This document shows positions 26,065 through 38,400 of a stretch of 64,000 nucleotides of DNA, piece after piece. Numbering within the stretch: the stretch's first letter is position 1; every line of letters begins with the position of its first letter. The stretch covers positions 11,216,773-11,280,772 of the forward strand of contig NC_060893.1 in the NCBI RefSeq assembly GCF_014805685.1, in the 5' to 3' direction. This stretch comes from Silurus meridionalis (Eukaryota > Chordata > Actinopteri > Siluriformes > Siluridae). The notes beneath the pieces were generated by a model. It saw only the letters and a list, made by a program, of their open reading frames with translations. It searched no databases and had not been told where the DNA came from. Made by a program: the position numbers and the translations under genes.

Positions 26065-29000
26065 TATATATATACACATATATATATATATAAATAAGAG
26101 ACAACACTTAACAGTAAATAGTACATACTGTTTTATGCATCATGCATAACAATATTCCTATGTTTGCTTTATAAGATAAAGTTTCTTGTGGTAACGTAAA
26201 AAGTGCATTTACCCTGGCATTCCATGCTGGTTGTCTGGTAGTAGGTGCCAGGAGGACACTCCTCTGAGCACGTCCCTTCGTATAGTTTCGGGGCCAGGGT
26301 GGAGCAACTCTCACAGTCATCTGACAGAGGCCCAGAGCATGTAGCACATGACTTATGGCACTGCACACAAACACCTTGGTCCAAGTCCTCAAAATAAGCT
26401 TCTGGACAGCTGGCTTTACACACACCATTCAAAAGCAAGTAGAGAAAAGTACATCCTGGAAAACATACACAAAACATATACATATTCTGATTAATGAGAA
26501 CCAACAGGCTGAACATAACATTAAGCTAAATTTAGGGGTGCTTTTGGCATGTGTAAACGTACATGAGTCTTGAACATGACAGCTTTGCTTTCAACCCAAT
26601 CATTATTCAAGTGATTAAAATGATTAGAACATGCAAATGATAGGTGTGTCTTGTTGCCCTGGTGTGTCCTATTAAGTTGATTCTTTAGTATTAAATGCTT
26701 TGAATATATGATCCTGGTTTGAACCCTGTTTAATTACCTGTGGTTGTTAAAAATGATAAACCAGCAAGAAGACCAGTGAGCTGTCTATTGCACAAAACAA
26801 AGCCATATTAAAGCTGAGGGAGAGTCAAATCAAAACCATTTCTCAACTTTGGGTGTAGCCTATAGAACTTTTTGGAAGAGAAAGAAAATATTGGCATACA
26901 AAAGGCCAGACATCAAACAGGTTGGTTAAGATAATCGGTTTATAGCTAAACATTTTTAGTATGTGAATTAAAAAAACCAACAATGACAATGACAGTCAGT
27001 GTCCTCACCAACAACTCCCAAAGGGCAGGGACGAATGTATCACATTCCACCATTCAAGAAAGTGCAGAGTACAAAAATGCAGCTTCTGGGAATGGCTTAT
27101 TAATCTTCATTAGTCATGATGGTAACACATTTAATGAATTATTACAGCTATCGATTTTAGTAATCACATACTCTACCAATTATTCCAAAGATGAATCGGA
27201 TAAAAAGTACTTTTTTCTTTATTAAAAAGCAAAACTAAATATACAAGAGAAAATTAGACAGGTCTCTTAAAATGGACAAGTAATTTGTCTGGTTTTTAGA
27301 AAACTAATAAAATTTGATTGCTGAAATTCCATTTAAGAATATCCATGAAAACTAAACACATTCAGTGCATTTAATTGCCATATTACATTAAAATGCAAAT
27401 ACAGTGGAACCCGGTTATGTCGATGTCCTAGGGGGTTGCCAAAAAGCATCGAGATAACCGATGATCGAGATAAACAAAAATCAATATGGCGGCAATATAT
27501 TAACGTGCTTGAAATTTTTTTTATGTACATGATGTGGGTTAATAAATGAGAATGTGCATGCACGTGTTTTTGAAGGGTTTTTTTACACAACAGCGTTGCC
27601 GCGATTTGTTTGATGAAGGCATGCTATAAAAATGTACATACAGTACATGTTTGTTAACTGTCAGGAATCCACCTGCCACGCCCCCTTCGGCGTGGCAGGT
27701 ACTTTTCTCGGCCGCTTTCTCTGAAGCTCCCGGCTTCAATCGCGCACATATGGTGCTCATTTAGCACTCATCACCAGCTCGTATTTAAACTTCCACACTC
27801 TCACCGTCCGTTATTGTTGGTATATGTTGGTTTACGGCGGTCGTTGTTATCGCTCATGCGTATCCCGGTACGTGCCTTCCCACCGGCACTCTCTCAACAG
27901 CTGCGCTTTTCTTCCCAAAGGGCATCGCGGATTCCCCCCCCGTTAGTTAGTGCACATATGCCTTTTGTTGTTAAATGTTTTGCGATGAACGGGAGGCGAA
28001 AGCCACGCTCCTACCAAGCTTGGTAGGAGCGTGGCTTTTTTGGAACTAAAACCAAGCTTGGTAGGAGCGTGGCTTTCGCCTCCCGTTCATCGCATAACAT
28101 TTAACAACAAAAGGCATATGTGCACTAACTAACAGCAGAGATTCACCAGTATACAATACAACACCTGCAGCATCTATAAGGCTTGATTTTTCCGCCACTT
28201 TCCTGAGTTCTTCTGCGGCTGCACAGTTGAAAGTCTGATCTGTTGTCTCATTCGTTTGATCTCCAACATGAATGTCTTCAGCATATGGCAAAATAAATTG
28301 CCTTTGCTGTTCCAATACTTTGGAATAGGAGTGTATGCATGAGCTTCAAAGAACATGAATACACTGCGGTTCATTAGCCAAACACACACACACACACACA
28401 CACACAAAAGCTGTATGCACTGTATAGTATATTGTTATTAAAACAAAAAAAAAATCTAACAGTTGTGAATGCATAAATATTTACCCCATTGCTGTATTTG
28501 CAAACAAATAGTTTCAGCATCATAATGTTTTGCTTAAAACTGAAAACAACTGTACATCTTTAACACAATTGCGTGTGTTTCTTCAGTGATGGTCAAGACA
28601 ATTTCTATTTAAAACACAAAATCTAAATTTGTTTGGTGTGCCATTTTAAATAATTTGTTGGTCTGGTCCCAGCAATATGTTTGAAATATGCTGATTTTTG
28701 GAACTAATTAATCTTTGTGCACTCACTATTGCATGTGATTGTATCAATGCAGGTGTCGCAGTGAGGGCCACAGCGTCTGCATGTACCATCCACAGCAGCA
28801 AAGGTCCTCACTGAGCAGTTATCTTTGCACATGCCGTTTCCAAGGAAAAGACCATCTCTACATGCAAGACACTGAGTTCTGCTCCCCTCACAGGTTAAAC
28901 AGATGTCATCACAAGGCTCACAGGTCCCCTCTTTAGTCTCAAAAAAACCACTGGTAGGACATAAACATACACAGAGCATTTGATTATACGTATATCATAC

Positions 29001-32000
29001 ACACATACAGTGTATATACATACAGTGGGAGTAATAATTATTTACCCCCTTACAAAAAATGAACAGTCTAGAAGTTTTATGGTAGGTTTATTTTCACAGA
29101 ATATTTTCACAATATTGAAAAAATAATTCATTAAAAAATTTAAAGAAAGGTTATAAATGTATTTTATTTGATCATGTAAAATAAGTATTTGATCCTCTAG
29201 CCAACCAGCAACAATTCTGACTACCACAGACCCAAATTAGTCCTGTCCCTTTAAGAAAGCTCTCCTAAGCACAAGGCTGGAATGGGCTACAAGACCATAA
29301 GCAAGAAACTTGGTGAGAAATAGACCACTGTTGGTGTGATAATTTACAAATGGAAGAAATACAATAGTAGGTGTACAAACAGTTACAGAGGAAGTTCTTC
29401 AAACAGTATCTATCGAAATAGAGGGTATTCTCAATAGTTATAGCCTCCAGGTTATGTCTCCTCTGATGTAGCTGACTTAGACCCAATTATCCCAAATCTC
29501 CTGCTCATGGGGCGGCCAGACAGGTCTCTACCTCAACTGACATACTCCACTAATAAGCTCATAGGACGACGTAGATGGAGACAGTGCCAAGTTCTCACTG
29601 GTCATTTTTGGTCAAGCTTTGTGAGACACTACTTATCTAACCTCCAGCTATGGCAGAAATACCATGCAGGAACTAAAACCCTTTTAGTTGGGTCTGCTGT
29701 AATAATGGTTGACCCCCAGCTACCATGTGCCCTCAATCATACACGAACTATTACCTATCTCATTAATCTACTAAAGATAGCTTATGAGGACGATACCAAT
29801 ATCAAACCAACAGGCTTTTAACCTTGATTTAGAGACAAATATGAGTTGGATATTTGGGGGCAGCAATGTAGGAAAGCTTTTTACTTTAGTTGTATTTCCA
29901 TGTTTCACCACTGGAAAGAGATTCACAGTGCCATTCATGATAGGTTACCTCGTACAACCTATCGAAAAACAGATGGCAGATGACAACAAGTATCACACCA
30001 CATACCCGGTCAAATCCATAAACCAAGTAAAGTTTGACTGTTCCAAATCCTGTGCATTGATTTTACTGACACACTGGGGTGAGCATACAGCATATACTGT
30101 AGCTTTCTTTTCATTTTGGTTCTTCAACCAGCATAAGATAAGTGAACCGCCCTCATTCTGGTGCTCCATGCAAAATCTCACCTCATGGGGTAAGGATGAT
30201 TCTGAGAAATGTGAGTGATCATCCCAGAATTACACGGGAGAAGCTTGTTAATGATCTCAAGGGAGCTGGGACCACAGTCACCAAGAAAACCAGTGGTAAC
30301 ACACCAAGGTCTCTCTACTCCAGAATGCACATGAACAGGCCTGTCTGAAGTCTGAACAAAACTGAGCTCTTTGGCATAAACTCGACTCGCCATGTTTGGA
30401 GGCAGAGAAATGCTAAAAAAGGACCCCACTGTCAAACATGGAGGAGGAAACATTCTGCTTTCGGGCTGTTTCTCTGCTAAGGGTACAGGAAGACTTCACC
30501 ACATAAACGGGGCCATGCACTGTAAAATCTTAAATGAAAACATTCTGGCCTCAGCCAGAACACTGAAGATGGGTGGTGAATGGGTCTTCCAGCATGACAA
30601 TGACCCAAAACATATGGCCAAGGCAACAATCTAATGGTCTTGTAGCCAGTTCCAGCCGTGTGCAGGTCTACAGTCTTGTCCCTGACATGTTTTGGTCTTG
30701 ACAATGGTGGAGAGGTTTGAATGGACTAGGGTGATTTTGTGGCGGGTGTCTTTTATACATGTCACAAGTTCATATTAGGAGTACTTTTTTCTTAAAATAA
30801 ACCTAACATTAAAATTCTAGACTAAACTCACTTCGTAAGGGGTAAACTCACAAAATCAACAGTGGATCAAATAATTATTTCCCCCACTGTATATTAATAT
30901 GCAACTATGTTTTTGTGTGAACATGTTAGCCAGTCAAACAGGTGTCGCAGGAAGTAGGAAGACTAACAAGCTGTGTGACTGTGTAACAGGAACCACTACA
31001 GAACTGAGACTGCAGTAAATGAATAAAATTTTTTTACAATTATCATAAACCACAATATATAGCTGAGTTGAAACACTGCTAAATACGCACTCTGGACACT
31101 CTGACCAGCAGCTTCCCTGGAAGAGAAAGAGTGGATAAGAACCACTATGACAGCTCAAACACTGGTCTCCACTTTCACAAGCCTCACAGTTTGTTGAGCA
31201 CCTCTCACACTGCTGACTGGAGCTGTTCCCATAAAACCCTAACGGGCAGCGCTGTACACACACTGCCTCCTGCTGATCCAACATGTACCCTGCACACCAA
31301 AATGCCAAGAGACAGAAGTGGAGAAAGTGATATTTTAATGAATTAATTAAAATATTGCAAAACAATATTATAAAACATTTCCTAATGAAAGATTTTAGAC
31401 ATAATTAATGGAAATAGCTGTTTCTACATTACCAGTAGCACAGGTGTTACAATTTTGCAGTTTTGGACCATAGCATGTCTTGCAGGACACATCACAGTAA
31501 TGGCAGTCATGAGTCCCACCTTTAATATGAAAATAAGATTTATGCAGCAGAGGCTTGGACTTGCACTCATCATTCATAAAAATTTAATCAATATTTCAAA
31601 TTATTTAGTGGGTCAGAAAAATAGAGTACAAAGTGTATAAAATAAAGAAATCGTATTATGAATGTGTTAATGATTCATGAGTATTAATAGTAAGCTCACT
31701 TAGTACTACAAATTAATGTTTGATTATATCTGCCATGGATTTTTTGTTAGTTTTTTGGGGATTTTATAAATGTTTGAAAGTCTAATAAAAAATACTAAAG
31801 AACTAAACTGTAATATAATTGTGAACATATAAAACGTGATAATGTAGTATGTCCTTTTCACCTAATAATGTACAATACAGGATTTTATTTAAAAAAATGT
31901 TTAATTCTTATTTTTTATTAATTTAGTTTTTGATTAAACAATGTTTGATACGGTGTTTACTAAAGTAGGCAATAAAAGAATGTGCTATATTTAGGAGCCA

Positions 32001-32414
32001 CCTTATTACTTAATCATATAAAGCCAGTTATGTCCTTCCTACCTAAAAGACACTGAGAGTAAAGACAAAAAGTCAAAAATGTGCTCTTATTATACTTACT
32101 ATCAAAATATTGGCCTTCAGGGCAGCTATGGACAGGACATGTCCCATAAATTGGACGGTTCCAGCCATTACACCTCTCACAGTCTCTAGCTCCTGGGCCA
32201 TGGCAAGTTAGACATGAGGCATGACAGGTCTGACAGCGCCATCCTCTGGTATCTCCAAATGTGTCCTGGGGACACTCAATCACACAGGCGCCATCTGAAA
32301 TGCAAAGAACACACAAATATTTAATTTGCAAAAAAGCAATACCACAATGAGACCAGGCATTTATAACTCAGGATCTTTCATTTATCTTATGTCTCATATA
32401 TCTAAATATTAATA

Positions 32415-32464
<50 letters not shown>

Positions 32465-35400
32465 CACATAGTCATTGTATGTATTTACTTTATCATTGAT
32501 GTAATACTCCTGATTATCATTGATTAATCTCCTTAATCTTATCTAACACCTACAATCTCTTTTACCTATGTATATAATTGTACTTTTAACACAAATTGCA
32601 TGATTTAGAGTGCCACTGTATTGCTATACTTTCACAGAGCACTGAATCATGATGCCACACTTTGCATTTTGCTTGTTAGTAGGTGTGAATTTCCAAGTCA
32701 AATGGCCCCAGTGCACTCTTGCTTGCTTTGCCAACACAAGCACACACACACTTATAAACATGCCTGCTGGCTGATTAAATTATTTGAAGGCTGTAGGACT
32801 GAATTTTAAAACATCAAAACATTTTTTTAATTTGTAAGAAAATATATAATACAATCATTGGGAGCTGGAACTGAGGAGAGGAGAGGAGATGTGTAAAATT
32901 ACACAGGTGGATGCTATACTCACTGTGGAGAAAGTGGCCTGGCTGACAGGTCAGACAAAGCTTCTCACTCCTGCAGTCTATGCAGTAATCTGGGCAGCTG
33001 AGACACAGACCCCTACTTGGCTCCTCGTAGCTCCTCTGGGGGCAGTGCTGGCGACACTGGTGTCTGTACCTAAACACAGAGAATTGGCAGCAAGTCTTTG
33101 TGGCTCATATGTAATACTGTTACATTTTAAATCTTCATAATATGAAAGCATATAAAAACCAGTCACTGTCAGTGTTCAATAACTCACCATAATTCTGATA
33201 AAATGTGTATTATGCAAAGAAACGTATTAACAGGATAAATGCTCTCTTTAAATAGTAAACAGAGAATAAGGTTTGTTCTAGAGAACAAACAGCCAGTGCT
33301 CCATTCAGGCTCTTGCCTTTCTCTCCCACCCTGAACAGCACAAAGAGATGCCTGAGGCAGCCTGTTGAACTGGGTGAATGGTGAACAGTAACCAGAGAAC
33401 AGTCCAACCATATGCTGGAGAGCAGACTAACACCTACACATCTACAACATACCTGCTGCTCTACACTTAGCCAAGCTTCAGAACATGTAAATATTAAACT
33501 CATTGTTCACTTCTTACATTGTCTTAAAATAATAGATTTTTGTAAGGTATATAGGTGGCCTGCTGAAGGAATTAATCCTTCTCATTGAAACAGGTCAATG
33601 TTCTGGCTGTTGTGTTGCAAAAAACGTAAATGAATAATGTCACATATTAGACAATGTTAAAGATTTGTCCATATTAAGGTTAAGTAAATAAAAAAAAGAT
33701 TCTAACGAAGTCATTTCTGCTCTTTTCACTTCACTGTAAGTAAAGATTCCAGTACAGCTTGACGCCTCCTGCTGTGTTGCTGTGGTGCTGGAATTAGTAA
33801 AGTAAGCGCAGCAAGCACATTCGTCCTTGCTGTTTAAGAACATAACTCTTCAATAGACACAGAGAGGGAACACCAGAGGGAAGAATCTCTCAGTGCAAAT
33901 ACAGATCGTTTCCTTGGAAGAAGATTTAGAAGATCAGGGTTATTTTTGCTCATGGCAATGCATGATTGTAGTTTGCATGAATAAATAAAGCAAATATTAT
34001 GCAACGTTGCCAGTAATAACATGTCAATGCATAACACACAATGTGCCTGAAGAAAAAAAAAAGCGTTTATTTGTACTTCTGGTTTCTTCACATTTAGGTA
34101 AACCAAAAATTTAAATGAAAAAGCCTCCACAGCAACAGAGCAAGCACAAGGAAAGCATGTGGAATGTTGGTTGTTCATTTGTGAAGAGTTTGATGACTCC
34201 AAACCCCACAGTAAGAAAAAAAAAAAAAAGATAGGCAGGCAGATCAAGAAAAAAAAATGTGTAATGAGAGAATCAGAAGGAATGGAAAACCCCTAGGAGG
34301 CAGGTAAAAGCTTAACAATAAGCCATATTGACGATGTGCCAACGGAAACCCGATGCGTAAAAGTCCATACCACAAGGCAGAAGCTCACAATTTGTGATTT
34401 GTTCGCTTGCTTCTGCAGCAGATAATAGTAAAATATGTAAAGACCTAGACATCACATTAACACATGATTTGTCAGCAAGTTTCAAACTGTCATATAAAGG
34501 TAATAGATAACTCACAGAAAGTAGCCATCTGTGCAGCTGTTACAGTTCTCTGGGTCATCTGGTAAAAAAAAAGTAAACAAGTATATTTACTGACAAGCCA
34601 GCATTTAACTAGCTACCTCAAATAAGTTTTCCCCACAGTGTTTAATGCTACTGTAATAGCAAACAAAGACTTATAACTTCAGTGAGACTGAGCACGATCT
34701 GATTTACCAGCAGAGCAGGTCTTGCAGCCAGCCTCACAATCAATGCATTCTCCTGAGTCTAGATCCTGGACCTGACCTGTAATACAATAAGTAGACCCAG
34801 TAAAATAAGAAATGCAATGGAGAAGCATCAATGTAAGCCAATTTATCGCTTTAACAATAATTTGTACTTTTATTAGATAACATAGAAAATGAATAGAAAC
34901 CTATAATTACCAGATAACAGAAAATTTGAATAAAAATACAGAATACCTTCACTAGTATTATTGGGTTAAATCAGTTAAACTGGCCTACTCATCTTATGAA
35001 ACCCAATATGATGGCTTTCAATGTGAGGATGGATGGATAGATACTTTATTTATTTATGGTAAATATACACCATTGGAAATTTACATAAATGAGACTAGTC
35101 TCATTTATTACTCTACATTGAAAATATTTAATACATACAATCTTAAGACTTACAGTTATTAAAATGTTTAATGAACTATTCCACTATATCCCAACTGTGA
35201 TTATGTAAAAAGGGACACCTGTTCACCTAATGAGTTAAATTTATAGAAATTATTATATTAAAATATTATAGAAACCATGCAATATTCATGTGAAATATTG
35301 ATAATACTTTTTAAACATTTGAATTATTTTGAATTATTTTTATCACTTGATTATCTAATAATAATAATCATGTAAGGAAAGACAGTCACAGATAAATGCT

Positions 35401-38400
35401 TAATAGGGTGCATTGAAGCCTGCACCACATGGCAGTACTGTACTGCAAATGAATAATTTAATTTTAACAATAAAAAACAGGCTTTTTATAACACCAAGGT
35501 ATAAAGAATAAGTATGGCATGATGAGCTCCACCCTTACTTTACACATTTTACCTGATAAGCCAATTTACCTGAATTCCTGACATCTACTCAACTAAGCAG
35601 TTCTTGTTCCATGTTAACACAGATGCAAACAAATGTCTTACCCACACCACAGGGCACTGGCAGACAGAGTCCACTCTGGACTTTATATCCTTCCTTGCAC
35701 TTGGCACAGATCTTGCCATCCACACAGATCTCACAGTTGGCAATGCAAGGCAGGCAGGTGTACTGCTCTCGGTCAGGGTAGAACTCCCGTGGACAGTGGG
35801 TTCTGCAGTGGCCCTGGTACAGGAAGTGTTCCTTTCCATCCTCATCTGGCAATGTCATTAACATCGAGTTATTTACTGACTCAATGATGGAAAGCAGTTG
35901 CCATAAAATGCAACTTTACCTCTAATGTGAGAAAATTTAAAAGTTAAAGACAAGGATAAAATGGAAGTCATAGGTTGTTATTAAAGAGGGGCATCTTCTT
36001 ATTACCCTAACTTTCTTTTGTAGTGCCTTTATGGACCCTGCACTGTTTGAAGTATGCACTTATTAAATTTAAAGTTGTCATCAAATTGATTAAGTGTTGT
36101 ATAAACAACTGTACCCAAGTAACAAAGCTGTATATTTACAGATTGAAATAAACACTAGTATAATCATTTAGAATATTATATACAGTTTAGAAACTGATAT
36201 ATCTCACCATGGAATACTAAACAAGCGGTTAAAAATTTATCTTAAATTATACTTTTTTAGAATTATAATTTAGCATCTTTATTTATTGATTGATTTCTGA
36301 AACCACCATGTTGTCATCTGATTGTGTCAGTCATAAAGTTTCTCTAAATAGCAACAGTGGGGTGCTCTGACTGGCACACTTTGCCAGGACTGGAAGATAT
36401 GTAAACAAGGGCAATCAGGAGTGAATGTCATTGGCAGTGTGGTCTTGCTAAGCAGCCTCAATATACAGACACCCACAGCAAATGCTCCCTGGGGTATCTA
36501 AGAAACCCTTGATGATATGCAGCCATTCTGAAGAAGACTGCAATGCTGGCAAGCTCTTTAATTCTTCTGAAGAATAAAAGATATAAGAAACACAGTTCCC
36601 TTTCAGGAACTCGAGCTGCGTAGAAACGCTTTGGTTACGCCCTGCGTTGTCCACGCTCTGAATCACGTTTAAAATCCGGCAAATAGGCAAGTCATGACGT
36701 CATTGGCAGGCGCTGTCGCATAAACCAGAAAGCTACAAAATGGCTGAGCGATGGCGACATTAGCTTCTGTTATTCAGGTAAGCGCTTTGTGTGTGAATCT
36801 CTGCAGAATGGCTAGGAAACAAACAAACTTTTGCATTGCATTTGCGTTGTTTGTTTGGGAGTGGAGCATGTTTAGTCGGATCTCGAGATAGATGATTGTC
36901 TCTCTCTTCGAGGAGAGTGATCTTCCTTGCCGCTCAGGTCCCGCTCTCGCCGAGGTGAAGCGGCGCTGAAGGTCGTGGGGCTCGCAGGCCAACCTAGCAG
37001 AAGGCATGGAGATGGTTGAATTGAAAAGCAGATGCCCTTTCAAGGCAAGGGCTGAGGTCCGGGGAATGGATGCTCCACCCCGAGGTGGTGGAGCAGATAT
37101 GGCAGAGATATTACAGAGCACAGGTAGATCTGTTTGTGACTCGGGAGACCTCACACTGTCCCCTCTGGTTCTCTCGCTCTCTCACCCAGCCCCACTGGGG
37201 CTGGACGTCATGGTGCAGACGTGGCCGAGGCACTGGTGGCACCTCATTGGCCAGGCAGACCATGGTTTGCGGACCTGCTGTCCCTCCTCGAGGGACCTCC
37301 TTGGGAAATTCCTTTTAGGCAGGATCTCCTCTCGCAGTCCGGGGGAACCCTGGTTCACCCTCGCCCAGAGTTATGGAGGCTATGGCTGTGCCCCTAAAGA
37401 GGGCACAGTTTCTAGCAGCTGGTCTCTCTACTGAGGTAGTTGAGACCATCCTCCATTCTAGAGCTCCCTCCACGAGAAGGTTGTATGCCGCTAGATGGGA
37501 GCTGTTTTTCCCCCCGGTGTGAATACCACCAGTTAGACCCAGTCAGCCACCCGGTTGGGTCAGTTCTGAAGTTCTTGCAGGAACAGTTTGCCACAGGGTT
37601 GGCCCCGTCCACCCTGAGGGTTTATGTGTCCGCTATTGCGGCTTATTGTCGCTGGGGAGACACGTTTCCTGTGCCTGTGTGGAATTTGGCCATCATGTTG
37701 GCGGCTCTGTCTGAGCCCCCCTTCGAGCCTTTGGCCGAGGTGGCCCTTAGGTACCTGTCGGTAAAGACCGCCTTTCTTTTGGCAATGTCCTCCCTTAAAA
37801 GGATCAGGGAACTACAGGCTCTGTCTGTGGCCCCATCTCTCCCGGAGTTTACACCTGGCATGGCCAGTGCTTTTCTCTACCGTAAAACTCCCTTTCTAGC
37901 TCCAGACCAGGAGAAGCAAACTGTAACCAGGCTCTCAGCAAATGGATAGTGGATGCTACTTCCTCTGGTTATGAGTCCTCTGGTCTTCCCACTCTGTTCG
38001 GGGTCAAGGCTCATTCAACCCAGAGTATGGCGGCCTCTACGGCCTGGTCCACAGTGGTGCCCCTGCAGGACATATGTAACACTGCTCATTGGTCCACCCC
38101 TTTGACCTTTGTCAGGTTTTACGACCTCGACATCAGAGCCACTCCCGGCTCCCCTGTCCTGCACCTGGTGATGTCCAGACACACTAGGCAGGGACTGGTC
38201 AGTATGGTGTGATCGAATAGTCATTTCCAAAGCGATTCGACACAGCTCGAGTTCCTAAAAGGGAACGTCTCTAGGTTACGTATGTAACCCTAGTTCCCTG
38301 AGGGAACAAGACACTGCGTCTTCGGGCCATACTCCCTGCATCCCTGCAAGTGTTTACCTTCTCTTTTCTCAGATTCTAATGTCGCTACCATCGATTAGCT

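Noticed and set aside
37006..38212. Host gene in the region of several long frames
   Set aside because: The frames encode RNase H and tyrosine recombinase parts of a DIRS element bounded by its inverted repeats.
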